From M3007 sp031425155 (GTDB lineage Bacteria > Bacteroidota > Bacteroidia > Chitinophagales > Saprospiraceae), in contig JANPIV010000111.1 in NCBI GenBank assembly GCA_031425155.1, positions 54,426-118,425 of the forward strand: a DNA stretch of 64,000 nt, in the 5' to 3' direction. This document shows, piece by piece, positions 32,996 to 42,773 of the stretch; position 1 is the first letter of the stretch; each line of letters begins with the position of its first letter. Below the pieces are notes generated by a model that did not search any database, had not been told where the DNA came from, and was given only the letters and a program-made list of their open reading frames with translations. Position numbers and translations under genes: made by a program.

Positions 32996-34885
32996 TAGTG
33001 TAACCTGTCCTTTTTCAAATTGTTCCTGACTTTGGTCGCGACGTTTGTAAAGCAACGTATAAGTATAAACATCTGGCTGAGAAAGTGTCCCATTCAGCGT
33101 CAGGCCATCCCACTGTTCTGCCGGGTTGTAACTTTGAAAAACCAGCTCGCCCCAGCGGTCATAAATGAAGAAATCAGCGAACTCAATATCGCATTGGTCA
33201 AAAATAGGGGAGAAGCGGTCGTTGATATTGTCGCCATTGGGCGTGAACGCATTGGGGAACAGCGGGCGGCAGCAGTCCTGCTGGGGTTTGAGTAGGCGGA
33301 AGGTGTCGGTGGCCGGGCCGCAAGCGGTGAGAAAATTTACTATATAAGTGCCATAATTGTTGATGACCAGCGAATCGGCGGTACTACCGTTCGACCATTG
33401 GAAGGTTCCCGTTTGGCTACTTACCGCCTGCAAAGTGAGCGGAAAGGCATGGCAACTGTCGCTGATGGCATTGGCAGTAATATTTACCTCCACACCTCCG
33501 GGTCGCACCTGAAAAACAGTGGTCATAGCAGCCCCACATTCATCTTCTACCGCCACAGAATAGGTGCCGGGTGCCGAGACGTTGATTTGTGCGGTGGTAT
33601 CGCCGGTGGACCATTGGTAATGCAATCCCGGCTGAGGCGCTTGTAAACTGATGGTATTGAGGCAAATATCCCGCACCACAGTATCCTGCGTGGCCAGGCC
33701 GGAAGCAAAAATGTAATCGGCAAAATTCGGCAGCGATGTATATACCGAACCATTGGCGGGATCGGTGGGAAATTTCATCGTGGCCCGCTCAAACTGCGGC
33801 GTCGTGCTATTCGGGCAGCGAATCAGCGAAAGGCTCATCGGGGCGTCCAGTTCCAGCAGGTCTTCTTCCAGCTGCTCGATGAGATAGATGTTGCCGTCCG
33901 GGCCAAGTTGCATGAGCCCGCCGAACGTAAATATGGGCGTAGCACTCACCACCAATTTAGGAACGTTGGCTGCCAGCAAGTCGTATTGCACCATATCCAC
34001 CACTGCATTATCCGAATCAAAACCATACAAATACTGACTGTTGGGCGAAAAACTAAAAGAATAAGTGGAAATGTCCAGCGTTCTTAAAAACTGCAGGGTC
34101 GCATCAGCAGCATTAAAAGCGTACAATTCGCGGCCCGCGCAAAGAAAACGACCATCCGGCGAGACCTTGATGACCGACACATTTGCCTCGCCGGATTGAT
34201 TATTGCGTGGCCGCATCTGCGCCTGGCCCACCCCGCTGGCAGTCACCGGAACAACCACAAAATCCTGAGAATCATAGTTCACCGTAATTATCCAGAAATC
34301 CTGACTATTGGTTTTTGGCACCGCACTGAGGCATTCGACGGCAGGCTGGAACACCGGCACACTGGCCCCCACGACATCTCCCAGCCCACCATTCAGCGAC
34401 ATATCCACTTCGTAGTAAGACAGCCCGCGATGCACCCCGAGCGGCGGCACAGCCACACTGGCATTATGATCCACCATGAATTGATAATAACGCCCCGGAC
34501 TGCTGGGTTTTGGCACCACTACCACTCCCTGTGCAGCACTGTAGCCCCCCCCTTCGGTCTGGCCCATATCGTACATCACGGCATTGTTCCGGTTCCAAAT
34601 ATAGCCACTCCGCGGGCCATTGGCCGGGTTATCCACGAAACCGCCGACATTGCTGTAAAACAACAACTTGCCATTGGCATCGCAGTAAGAAGCACAACCT
34701 TCGTAGGAGTCCATCGCACTATTGAGAATTTTTACGGGCGTCCCGCTGGTAAAATCGAGACCAGCGCGATAGCCAAAATGCCAGATCAGGCCGTGTTTGG
34801 AAAGTTGGGCATACCCAGAGGGCAGGGTACAAAACAGCGCGAACAGACCCGCAAACAGTGGGCGAAGGCCGATAAATCGTTGCAT
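32987..34885 (-). CDS. Gliding motility-associated C-terminal domain (type IX secreted) protein
   Basis: A 632-residue secreted protein: signal peptide (GLRPLFAGLFALFCTLPSGYAQ), an N-terminal propeller-like region (about 25-380) with repeats such as VIKVSPDGRFLCAG and SFSFSPNSQYLYGFDSD, then two Ig/PKD-like segments (about 400-525) and a C-terminal CHU_C/gliding-motility domain. The latter starts at LFPNAFTPNGDNINDRFSPI near 545 and includes FFIYDRWGELVFQS and YTYTLLYKRRD. This C-terminal domain is the type B signal for type IX secretion in Bacteroidota. It is probably surface attached. Confidence 0.92.
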   Translation of the reverse strand: MQRFIGLRPLFAGLFALFCTLPSGYAQLSKHGLIWHFGYRAGLDFTSGTPVKILNSAMDSYEGCASYCDANGKLLFYSNVGGFVDNPANGPRSGYIWNRNNAVMYDMGQTEGGGYSAAQGVVVVPKPSSPGRYYQFMVDHNASVAVPPLGVHRGLSYYEVDMSLNGGLGDVVGASVPVFQPAVECLSAVPKTNSQDFWIITVNYDSQDFVVVPVTASGVGQAQMRPRNNQSGEANVSVIKVSPDGRFLCAGRELYAFNAADATLQFLRTLDISTYSFSFSPNSQYLYGFDSDNAVVDMVQYDLLAANVPKLVVSATPIFTFGGLMQLGPDGNIYLIEQLEEDLLELDAPMSLSLIRCPNSTTPQFERATMKFPTDPANGSVYTSLPNFADYIFASGLATQDTVVRDICLNTISLQAPQPGLHYQWSTGDTTAQINVSAPGTYSVAVEDECGAAMTTVFQVRPGGVEVNITANAISDSCHAFPLTLQAVSSQTGTFQWSNGSTADSLVINNYGTYIVNFLTACGPATDTFRLLKPQQDCCRPLFPNAFTPNGDNINDRFSPIFDQCDIEFADFFIYDRWGELVFQSYNPAEQWDGLTLNGTLSQPDVYTYTLLYKRRDQSQEQFEKGQVTLLR

Positions 34886-35322
34886 GGGAATAAAGAAAAA
34901 AAGGTGGACAATTTGAAAATAATGTGGCCAATATGAAAAGTCGGGCAGTCTGATGATAGCGAGCCCTCCTCAACTGTTCAATGACCTTGCTATTTGTCGT
35001 GATCAAGGTCAAAGGTAGAGTGTGTTGACAGATTCAGCTATGCAAACGCTGGTTTTGTTGAGTAATTGACAATCACGAAGCAAGGATCGTCTCCCTTTAT
35101 TGGAGACTACCACTTCACCAATGGCCCGATTTTTTGATGAATCCCGGCCGGGCAGCCGGAAAAAATGTCACCTGAAACGAATTTAGATGCCAGAATTGCC
35201 ATTTGACCCTCTGCTTATCTGCCAATCCGTCAGATTTCCCCGGCTGGCATAGCGATTGATAAAAACGTAGAGATCGCAAACATCTGTCATTCAATAAATA
35301 CAACCAACAACTATATAAGAAC
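34886..35322. other. 437-bp gap upstream of dnaK, no gene
   Basis: No credible reading frame on either strand. A small hairpin gtctccctttattggagac lies at 35088-35106. A trace of the aatgtggcca word repeat sits at the left edge. No clear TAnnTTTG box and no CIRCE-type operator (TTAGCACTC-N9-GAGTGCTAA) is seen, so dnaK control here is not explained by the sequence. Confidence 0.6.
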
Positions 35323-37251
35323 ATGGGAAAAATCATCGGTATTGACTTAGGAACTACCAACTCCTGCGTGGCCGTCATGGTCGGCAATGAGCCGGTAGTT
35401 ATCGCCAACGACGAAGGTGCCCGCACTACCCCCTCCGTCGTCGGTTTTCTGGATAATGGAGAACGCAAAATTGGCGCACCTGCCAAACGTCAGGCTATCA
35501 CGAATCCACGGCGCACTGTCGCCAGTATCAAGCGTTTCATGGGGATGCGCTATTCGGAAGCCACTTCCGAAATCGCCCGTATGCCCTATAAAGTGGTGAA
35601 AGGCGACAACGATACCACGCGGGTTGACATTGACAGCCGTCTTTATACGCCGCAGGAAATATCTGCTATTATCCTGCAAAAAATGAAAAAAATCGCCGAA
35701 GACTACCTCGGCGAAACCGTAACCGAAGCCGTAATCACGGTGCCGGCTTACTTTAACGACTCGCAACGCCAGGCCACTAAAGAAGCCGGTGCTATCGCTG
35801 GTCTGGATGTAAAACGTATCGTGAACGAGCCGACTGCCGCAGCCCTGGCTTATGGCCTCGACAAGCGCGACCGCGACATGAAAATCGCTGTGTATGACCT
35901 CGGTGGTGGTACTTTCGATATTTCCATCCTCGAACTCGGCGGTGGCGTATTTGAAGTAAAATCTACCAACGGCGACACGCACCTGGGTGGCGACGACTTC
36001 GACCAAACCATCATCGAATGGCTGGCTGCTGAATTCCAGCGTCAGGAAAATATGGACCTCCGTAAAGACCCGATGGCACTCCAACGCCTGAAAGAAGCCG
36101 CCGAAAAAGCCAAAATTGAGCTTTCGAGCAGCGCGGAAACCGAAATTAATCTGCCTTATATCACGGCTGTGGATGGCGTACCAAAACACTTGGTGCTGAA
36201 ACTCAGCAAGTCGAAATTCGAGCAGATGACCGATTCGCTGGTACAACGTACCCTCGAACCCTGCCGCAAGGCCCTGCAAGACGCTGGCTTGAAACCTGCC
36301 GAAATTGACGAGGTGATTCTGGTGGGTGGTTCGACCCGTATTCCCCGCATCCAGGAGGAAGTCGAAAAATTCTTTGGCAAAAAGCCAAACCGTTCGGTGA
36401 ACCCGGATGAGGTGGTGGCTATCGGTGCTGCCGTACAAGGCGCTATCCTGTCCGGCAATGCTGGCACGAGCGGTATGTTGCTGCTCGACGTGACACCGCT
36501 TTCGCTCGGTATCGAGACGATGGGCAACATCTACGACGTGGTGATCGAAGCCAACACGACGGTGCCGACCAAAAAGTCGAAAACCTACTCGACGGCCAGC
36601 GACAACCAGCCACAGGTGGAAATTCACATCCTGCAAGGCGAACGCCCGATGGCCAAAGACAACCGCTCGGTCGGTCGTTTCATCCTCGACGGTATTCCGC
36701 CCGCACCACGTGGTGTGCCCCAAGTGGAAGTCACTTTCGATATGGACGCCAACGGTATTCTTTCCGTAACGGCCATGGACAAAGGCACCGGCAAAAAACA
36801 AAACGTGCGCATCGAAGCCAGCACGGGTCTCTCGAAAGAGGAAATCGCCCGCATGAAGGCCGAAGCCGAAGCCAATGCCGATGTGGATCGCCAGACCCGC
36901 GAACGCGCCGAGAAACTGAACACCGCCGATTCGCTGATTTTCCAGACGGAAAAACAATTGAGCGAGTATGGCGATAAAGTGCCAGCCAATCACAAGGAAG
37001 GCATCGAAAAAGCCCTGAACGATCTTCGCGAGGCCCACAAAGCCCAGGACATGGATCGCATCGAGGCACTGACCGAGGCCCTGACCCAAGCCTGGAGTGC
37101 CGCCAGCCAAGACATCTACGCGAACCAGCAAGCCGCTGGCGCAGATGCTACCGGTAATCCTTACGGTGGTGCTACCGGCGGCCCGACGGGCGGCGGTGCA
37201 AACACCGGCTCGGAAGCGCAGGACGTGGAGTTTGAAGAAGTGAAGAGCTAA
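35323..37251 (+). CDS. dnaK: Chaperone DnaK (Hsp70)
   Basis: Hsp70 chaperone of 642 residues. The nucleotide-binding domain starts with IIGIDLGTTNSCVAVM and includes VYDLGGGTFDISIL near 188 and VILVGGSTRIPRIQEEV near 330. The linker and substrate-binding domain begin near LLLDVTPLSLGIETMG (residue 385). A helical lid follows, then a Gly-rich tail ending in DVEFEEVKS. There is no adjacent dnaJ or grpE. A strong terminator follows. Confidence 0.98.
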   Translation: MGKIIGIDLGTTNSCVAVMVGNEPVVIANDEGARTTPSVVGFLDNGERKIGAPAKRQAITNPRRTVASIKRFMGMRYSEATSEIARMPYKVVKGDNDTTRVDIDSRLYTPQEISAIILQKMKKIAEDYLGETVTEAVITVPAYFNDSQRQATKEAGAIAGLDVKRIVNEPTAAALAYGLDKRDRDMKIAVYDLGGGTFDISILELGGGVFEVKSTNGDTHLGGDDFDQTIIEWLAAEFQRQENMDLRKDPMALQRLKEAAEKAKIELSSSAETEINLPYITAVDGVPKHLVLKLSKSKFEQMTDSLVQRTLEPCRKALQDAGLKPAEIDEVILVGGSTRIPRIQEEVEKFFGKKPNRSVNPDEVVAIGAAVQGAILSGNAGTSGMLLLDVTPLSLGIETMGNIYDVVIEANTTVPTKKSKTYSTASDNQPQVEIHILQGERPMAKDNRSVGRFILDGIPPAPRGVPQVEVTFDMDANGILSVTAMDKGTGKKQNVRIEASTGLSKEEIARMKAEAEANADVDRQTRERAEKLNTADSLIFQTEKQLSEYGDKVPANHKEGIEKALNDLREAHKAQDMDRIEALTEALTQAWSAASQDIYANQQAAGADATGNPYGGATGGPTGGGANTGSEAQDVEFEEVKS

Positions 37252-37279
37252 GTTTTTTTTGATAAAAATAAATCATTTG

Positions 37280-37316
37280 GGCTGTCTGACTGTTAAGGTC
37301 GGACAGCCTTTTTTTA
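37280..37316 (+). terminator. Intrinsic terminator after dnaK
   Basis: An 11-bp stem ggctgtctgac/gtcggacagcc with one G-T pair and loop tgttaag is followed by seven T residues. Confidence 0.93.
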
Positions 37317-37335
37317 TCCGTTTTTCGTCTTAAAC

Positions 37336-38388
37336 ATGAAACAAATAACCTTTACTCTTTTTCTGCTCTTTTGTGTTACAATTGTTTTTGGACAACCAAA
37401 AGACCTTGTTACCGCTATTAATGACTACGCCCGGAATAATAATTTTAACGGGACGATACTGGTAACACAAAATAATCAACAGCTTTATCATCAGAGTTTT
37501 GGATATGCTAACCGCTCTTATGATATTAAAAGCACCAATGAAACCAGGTACAAGATTGCCTCCATTACCAAGGCTTTTACTGCTGTGCTTATTTTACAAC
37601 TGTATGAGCAACATAAATTAGCACTGGATCAGCCCATAAAAAATTATCTGCCCGATTACACAGGCGAAGGAGCAGACAAGGTGACCATTCATCACCTGTT
37701 GACCCATAGTTCCGGCATAGAAAACTGCGAAAAGAACGGACTGGAAATCTATGAACGGCCCCAAAGCACGGACACAATAGTAAAAAAATATTGTAGCGGC
37801 AAATTAGAAAACGAAGTTGGGTCGAACTTTAATTATAATAATGGGGACTATATTATCCTGGGTAAAATTATTGAAGCGATCTATAAAAAACCTTATCAGC
37901 AGGTACTACAGGAAAAAATATTGACCCCTCTGAAAATGCAAAATACTAATTTGTTATTCCAGGCATCCATTATCAAGGACTTGGCCAGCACTTATCTCTG
38001 GAACGACAGCACCAAAGTATTTGAAAATGATCCGTCTTTTTATATAGAAAACTACTTTTCAGCAGGTGCCCTGTATTCGACCACTACTGATTTGTCCTTG
38101 TTTGCAGACGCTTTATTTGGAAAAAAACTGATCCAGGAAAGTACTTTGAATTTGATGCTCACTTCTTATCCGAGATTTTGGTACACGGCTTACAGCGTTT
38201 GGGTAACTAACCAAAAAATAAATAACCAGCAATGTCGGGTAGTAGAACGATATGGCGGTATTTATGGTGCCAATCTGCTTTTCGCGCATTATATGGAACA
38301 AAACATAAATATCATAATATTCAGCAATACCAATGCCACGGATTTGGGGAAATTGAAAGAGGAAATAAGTAAAACGCTGATAAGATAA
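37336..38388 (+). CDS. Serine hydrolase of the beta-lactamase/class C family
   Basis: A 350-residue exported serine hydrolase: signal peptide (QITFTLFLLFCVTIVFGQ), the active-site SxxK in IASITKAFTA near residue 78, the YxN motif in NYNNGDYIILGK near 171, and a C-terminal strand in place of the KTG motif that is not clearly conserved (YGGIYGAN). Members include penicillin-binding-protein-like esterases and peptidases; the substrate here is unknown. The gene is noticeably AT-richer than dnaK and its neighbours, which suggests transfer. Confidence 0.88.
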   Translation: MKQITFTLFLLFCVTIVFGQPKDLVTAINDYARNNNFNGTILVTQNNQQLYHQSFGYANRSYDIKSTNETRYKIASITKAFTAVLILQLYEQHKLALDQPIKNYLPDYTGEGADKVTIHHLLTHSSGIENCEKNGLEIYERPQSTDTIVKKYCSGKLENEVGSNFNYNNGDYIILGKIIEAIYKKPYQQVLQEKILTPLKMQNTNLLFQASIIKDLASTYLWNDSTKVFENDPSFYIENYFSAGALYSTTTDLSLFADALFGKKLIQESTLNLMLTSYPRFWYTAYSVWVTNQKINNQQCRVVERYGGIYGANLLFAHYMEQNINIIIFSNTNATDLGKLKEEISKTLIR

Positions 38389-38476
38389 TAGTTTATTGAA
38401 ATTATTTTAACCTAGATTTTGCGCAATTTGTTGATTTTCATTGCTAATTGCCTTTTTGCTATTTTGCCTATTTATT

Positions 38477-38977
38477 TTAGTGGCACTTAAAATAATCAAA
38501 CGGTTCCCGGCAATCCAGACAACGAAACAGAGCTTTGCAGGAAGTAGAACCAAATTGCGACAGCATTTCCGTATTCGTAGATTGGCAGAACGGGCAGGTA
38601 ATAGCGCGGCGTTCGCCCAGTAGTGCCTGCTTATCCAACGATGCCTCGGCAGGGGGCGCAATACCGAAAGTAGCCAGTTTTTCCCGTCCCGCTGCGGAGA
38701 GCCAATCGGTAGTCCAGGCCGGACTGAGCACGGTCGTCACTTTAACCCTTTCATAACCAGACGATTGTAGGGCCGCCCGGATATTGATCTCAATAATGCC
38801 CATCGCCGGGCAACCCGAATAAGTCGGCGTGATGGCCACTTCCACCACGTCATCTTCCAGCAAATGCACGTCGCGGATAATACCCAGGTCAGTGATCGTG
38901 AGCACCGGTATTTCCGGGTCACATACCGCATCCAGTATAGTCCAAATGGCACTTATTTCAGGCGATAAAGTAGTCAT
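38477..38977 (-). CDS. paaJ: Phenylacetate-CoA oxygenase subunit PaaJ (PaaD-type)
   Basis: A 166-residue MIP18/DUF59-type protein with a C-terminal zinc ribbon. The DUF59 part holds DAVCDPEIPVLTITDLGIIR near residue 14 and TPTYSGCPAMGIIE near 50. The zinc ribbon holds CPFCQSTNTEM near 128 and CLDCREPFDYFKCH at the end. This is the PaaJ/PaaD pattern, an iron-sulfur maturation factor for the phenylacetyl-CoA epoxidase. No other paa gene is in the window, so it is either an orphan or the end of a dispersed pathway. The start ATG at 38977 is preferred over an upstream TTG. Confidence 0.85.
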   Translation of the reverse strand: MTTLSPEISAIWTILDAVCDPEIPVLTITDLGIIRDVHLLEDDVVEVAITPTYSGCPAMGIIEINIRAALQSSGYERVKVTTVLSPAWTTDWLSAAGREKLATFGIAPPAEASLDKQALLGERRAITCPFCQSTNTEMLSQFGSTSCKALFRCLDCREPFDYFKCH

Positions 38978-39038
38978 TAGTATAAGATTCAAAAATTGAA
39001 GAAATTAGTAGCGATTAATATAGTTCATATTTTATACG

Positions 39039-40019
39039 TCATACATCATAGTTCATACTTCCCTGCACAAATTCCAACGCCCTTCGCTCCGACCACGAAA
39101 ACGCACGCTCGCCACGCGCCTGAAACCCACAGTGTCCACCGCCTTCCGGCATTTCCAAATGAAAAAACGGATGGTCTCGGGCCACCTCCACGGGGAAACA
39201 AGCGGGCGTGAGAATTGGATCATTCAACGCACTAATTAACAACGTGGGCACCCGAATGCCCGCCACGAAATTCTTGGCTGAGGCCTGCTCATGAAATTCC
39301 GCCGCCGAGCCGAAGCCGCATAAAGGCGCACTGAACCACTCGTCGAAATCGCGCCAACGGCGGACTTCTTTCAGTTTTTGGGTGTTTATTTTACCCGGAA
39401 ACCGCGCTTCCTTCACCCGGATTTTGTGGCTCAACGCCTTCAAAAAACGTAAGCGATAGATCGTGTTATCCCAGCGATCCAGCACATCCGCGCCTTCGGC
39501 AATGTCGCAGGGAGATGAAAATGCCACGGCGGCGCGAATCTGGGCAGGCACTTTTTCGCCCATGACGCCCAGATATTTCATGGTGATATTGCCGCCCATA
39601 CTGAACCCGATGAGGCCCACATCGTCATATTGCCCGCCACGGAGCGCATGTTGCACCACCGTCTGAATATCCTCCGTGTCGCCGTGGTGGTACATCCGAA
39701 AGGCGCGATTCATCTCGCCAGAGCAGGAACGACAGTTCCAGGCCAGTGCATCCCAGCCATGCTGACCAAATAATTTGGCCATCCCACGCACATATTGCCG
39801 CCCGGAATCTCCCTCCAGCCCGTGGGTCAGCACCACCAGACGGCGATGGCCCTGCCGCACCCAATCCAGGTCCAGAAAGTCATCGTCGGGCGTTGCAATG
39901 CGCTCCCGCTGGTAATGCACGCCCGGTACGCGCCGCCGAATGCCGGGCACGAGGGTCTGCAAATGGCCATTGAATTGCCAGAACGGCGCACCGGGAAAAG
40001 AAGAGGGCGAAATAATCAT
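39039..40019 (-). CDS. Alpha/beta hydrolase, YheT-like
   Basis: A 326-residue alpha/beta hydrolase of the YheT/ABHD3 group. The N-terminus FPGAPFWQFNGHLQTLVPG is the family hallmark. The nucleophile elbow is GFSMGGN near residue 143, with GLEGDSGRQYVRG near 74 as the oxyanion-hole region. The catalytic Asp lies in SALNDPILT near 257 and the His in GGHCGFQ near 296. Members are esterases or phospholipases of uncertain substrate. The ATG at 40019 is used; an upstream in-frame TTG is unlikely. Confidence 0.88.
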   Translation of the reverse strand: MIISPSSFPGAPFWQFNGHLQTLVPGIRRRVPGVHYQRERIATPDDDFLDLDWVRQGHRRLVVLTHGLEGDSGRQYVRGMAKLFGQHGWDALAWNCRSCSGEMNRAFRMYHHGDTEDIQTVVQHALRGGQYDDVGLIGFSMGGNITMKYLGVMGEKVPAQIRAAVAFSSPCDIAEGADVLDRWDNTIYRLRFLKALSHKIRVKEARFPGKINTQKLKEVRRWRDFDEWFSAPLCGFGSAAEFHEQASAKNFVAGIRVPTLLISALNDPILTPACFPVEVARDHPFFHLEMPEGGGHCGFQARGERAFSWSERRALEFVQGSMNYDV

Positions 40020-40088
40020 TGTTGGTGTGGTTTTTACAACGAAGGATTTTGCGCACAAATTTCCATCTTTGTCGCCAAAAATTCACTG

Positions 40089-40739
40089 ATGCGCGCCGTT
40101 CTGCTCCCTGGCTTCCTGCTGTTTTTATGTTCGGCCTGTACTGCTCCGCAGCAGCAGTTGCAGCAACTGGAAGCAGAAATGCTGGATTTGCTGGGCCCGG
40201 CTGCCGGTTGGCAAATACCTACCCACGATGGTAGTATTTGGTTGCCTCTGCCTCCCCCTGCCGAGGCGCAGACCGAACAGCAGACCAAAGCACAGGAACT
40301 GCTGACCAGTCTGGCAAAGATAGACACTTCTGCTCTGCCGTCGGCGCAACGTGTACAGTGGCAACAATACCATCGGGCTTTGACCGACCTGGCCGATGCC
40401 AATGTCGGCTGGCCACTCGATCCGGCCACTTACACCTTGACCGAGCCGCTCCAACGCTGCCTCGCCGAACCCGATGGCGAAAGCCTGGTCCTGTTACTGG
40501 AAAAGATGCCCGGTTACTATGCCGAAATCGAGCAACGCTGGCGCAGCACACACCGGCATCATTATGCCCTGGCAGTGCAGAAATGCCTGGATACTTTGGA
40601 TACACTTCGTAAACTGGAACAACATTCGGGGAAATATCCTGGGGACATACAGGTACGGTTGCAGCAATCATTACCGCTGGCACAGGCAGCGTTGAAGAAT
40701 TATTTGGGACTCTGCCGAAGTTTGTTGCTGGAGCAGTAA
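40089..40739 (+). CDS. Putative lipoprotein of unknown function
   Basis: A 216-residue protein with a lipoprotein signal (MRAVLLPGFLLFLCSAC, lipobox LCSAC with Cys at residue 17). The mature part is helical with heptad-like runs (QQLQQLEAEMLDLLG, VQKCLDTLDTLRKLEQH) and a conserved-looking MPGYYAEIEQRW segment. No domain is recognised. The gene is divergent from the YheT-like hydrolase with 69 bp between the starts. Confidence 0.72.
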   Translation: MRAVLLPGFLLFLCSACTAPQQQLQQLEAEMLDLLGPAAGWQIPTHDGSIWLPLPPPAEAQTEQQTKAQELLTSLAKIDTSALPSAQRVQWQQYHRALTDLADANVGWPLDPATYTLTEPLQRCLAEPDGESLVLLLEKMPGYYAEIEQRWRSTHRHHYALAVQKCLDTLDTLRKLEQHSGKYPGDIQVRLQQSLPLAQAALKNYLGLCRSLLLEQ

Positions 40740-40772
40740 ACCGAAAATCAACCACACTGATCAACCATAACC

Positions 40773-41111
40773 ATGATTAATTACCACCATAAAAAATTTC
40801 GTCCCATTACCAATTCCGAGAATGGGGAAGTGGACCATGATACCGTTTTTATTTATCAGCAAAAAGGCAATATTATTAGTTGCCACTATACTGGAAACCA
40901 GATCATTGAGGGTCATCTGATTGGTCTGGTGAACGAGCAGGGCATCATCAATATGTGCTATCATCAAATCAATAAAAAAGGAGAACTAATGACCGGCATT
41001 TGTACATCAACACCCAAATATGAAAATGGCAAATTGTATTTACATGAAGAATGGCAATGGACCAGTGGCAATTTTAGTCAAGGAAATTCTATATTGGAAG
41101 AAATTGGGTAG
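40773..41111 (+). CDS. Small lipocalin-like hypothetical protein
   Basis: A 112-residue cytoplasmic protein made of alternating beta strands: FRPITNSENGEVDHDTVFIY, NIISCHYTGNQIIEGHLIG, and the later LYLHEEWQWTSGNF. The pattern matches a short beta-barrel family often labelled N-acetylglutamate synthase in Bacteroidota annotation, a label unsupported by sequence. The gene is AT-rich relative to neighbours. It begins 33 bp after the lipoprotein gene. Confidence 0.65.
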   Translation: MINYHHKKFRPITNSENGEVDHDTVFIYQQKGNIISCHYTGNQIIEGHLIGLVNEQGIINMCYHQINKKGELMTGICTSTPKYENGKLYLHEEWQWTSGNFSQGNSILEEIG

Positions 41112-41203
41112 TGATAACCCGACATTAATAAGAATTAAAAACTAACTCCTAACTCCTATCTCCCAATTACTGTCTCCTTACTTAACAAAAAACAATCACG
41201 CAC

Positions 41204-42385
41204 GTGAGAAAAATAACCGCCGACTGGGTCTATCCCGTCTCTGCTTCCCCCATCGCGCAAGGCGTTGTCATCACCGACGATCAGGGCAAAATCCTGGCCA
41301 TCGAATCCCGCGACCAACACGATCCCGCCAGCCTGGAAGTACATACCGGCTGGCTGGTACCGGGTTTTATCAACACCCATTGTCACCTCGAACTCTCGCA
41401 CCTGCGGGGCCGCGTGGATACCGGCACGGGTCTCATCCCATTCATCACCGGCGTAGTCACCCAGCGCGGCGCCACAGCAGAAGTGATCGCCGCCGCCATC
41501 GCCGAAGCCGAAGCGGAAATGCTGGCCGGTGGCATCGTCGCAGTGGGCGATATTTCCAACGCGCCCGACACCTTCGCTGCCAAAGCCAAAGGGCGATTGC
41601 GCTACTACACTTTCTTGGAAATGTTCGATTTTTTACAGGAAAACAACGCCGAAGAGACCTTTGCCAAAGGTGCGGCGGTGTACGAGCAACTGACGCTGGC
41701 TCCCGGTAGTGCCCGCAGTTACGTGCCCCATGCGCCCTATACCGTGAGCCGGGCCTTGTTCCAGCGTATATGGGCGGCCAATCCCGCCGCTGGGGCTACT
41801 GTGAGTATTCACAACCAGGAAACGCCGCCGGAAAACCAGTTGTTTCTAGAAAAATTAGGCGGTTTTCTGGATTTTTATGGCCGGTTTGGTATTTCGCTGG
41901 AGCAGTTTGAAGCCACTGCAAAAACCGCCATTTATTACTCGCTGGCCCACTTGAATCCCACCAACCGGACCTTATTTGTCCATAATACCCTCACCAGTCG
42001 CGAAGATATAGCCGCCGCGCAGGACTGGAGCCCGAACGTCTTCTGGGCCACCTGCCCCAACGCCAATCTCTACATCGAAAATCGTCTGCCGAACTACCAG
42101 TTTTTTCTGGATACTGATGCCCGCGTCACCATTGGCACGGACAGCCTGACGTCTAACTGGCAGTTGTCGGTATTGGAAGAAATGAAGACCATTGCCCGTT
42201 ATCAAAGTTATGTGCCTTTTGAAACCATTCTGCAATGGGCGACGCTCAATGGCGCTCAGGCCCTGGGTTTCGACCATACTTTGGGTAGTCTGGAAGCAGG
42301 AAAAACGCCGGGCGTGTTACTCCTGCATGGCTTGACGGAGGGCGGAAAATTGACGGCGGGTACGGCGGTGCGGCGACTGGTGTAA
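41204..42385 (+). CDS. Amidohydrolase family deaminase (SsnA/TrzA-like)
   Basis: A 393-residue metal-dependent hydrolase. Metal ligands: NTHCHLELSH near residue 57-66, the central SIHNQE near 201, the second His in LFVHNTL near 261 and Asp in TIGTDSLTS near 306, with CPNAN near 283. These match the cytosine-deaminase-like subgroup, which includes aminodeoxyfutalosine deaminase of the futalosine menaquinone pathway and chlorohydrolases. The substrate cannot be decided, as no menaquinone gene is nearby. The start is a GTG. Confidence 0.85.
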   Translation: MRKITADWVYPVSASPIAQGVVITDDQGKILAIESRDQHDPASLEVHTGWLVPGFINTHCHLELSHLRGRVDTGTGLIPFITGVVTQRGATAEVIAAAIAEAEAEMLAGGIVAVGDISNAPDTFAAKAKGRLRYYTFLEMFDFLQENNAEETFAKGAAVYEQLTLAPGSARSYVPHAPYTVSRALFQRIWAANPAAGATVSIHNQETPPENQLFLEKLGGFLDFYGRFGISLEQFEATAKTAIYYSLAHLNPTNRTLFVHNTLTSREDIAAAQDWSPNVFWATCPNANLYIENRLPNYQFFLDTDARVTIGTDSLTSNWQLSVLEEMKTIARYQSYVPFETILQWATLNGAQALGFDHTLGSLEAGKTPGVLLLHGLTEGGKLTAGTAVRRLV

Positions 42386-42773
42386 GGGCATTGATTTCAA
42401 GAAACGCAATAAAAATCAAGTGGAGATTTGAACAGGTCTTTCGGCCACTCAATTTTCATTAGCCGTTGTTGCGCGTCCTCGCCAACAACCACGGCAGGGC
42501 AGTACGATAAGTGCTAATCCATTGTTTTTCAGCAATTTAAATGTTCATTTTTTATTGGCTGCTCATTCCACCATTGTTGTTGGCGAGGACGCACAACAAC
42601 GGCAGGGGTTGATTTCTCTGCCCAATCATGGTGGTTGTGCGTAACATCAGTTAATAAAACAGAGAGTGCAGCACGTATTCATGCTGCACTCTCCATAAAA
42701 GAAACCAACGCCAGATGCACCTTATGACGAAGTCCCCTGCTCAAACGTCCGAAACGTTTTGGTTTCTAATTGA
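42386..42773. other. 388-bp gap with one large inverted repeat, no gene
   Basis: Apart from the inverted repeat at 42462-42603, nothing coding is seen. The convergent flanking genes need terminators here, and the repeat may serve both. Confidence 0.6.
42462..42603. repeat. Large inverted repeat with 28-bp arms
   Basis: The arms 42462-42489 (gccgttgttgcgcgtcctcg onwards) and 42576-42603 match at 27 of 28 in inverted orientation around an 86-bp loop. The extended flanks are also partly complementary (ggcagg words). It resembles a MITE or hairpin-type intergenic repeat. Confidence 0.75.

Noticed and set aside
35347..37131. A 594-codon reading frame antisense to dnaK
   Set aside because: It is the mirror of dnaK's strong codon bias. 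It has no start context and no recognisable domain.
39039..40019. The YheT-like alpha/beta hydrolase as the missing OleB
   Set aside because: Its FNGHLQTL motif marks the YheT/ABHD3 group, and it lies about 17 kb away with no link to the cluster.
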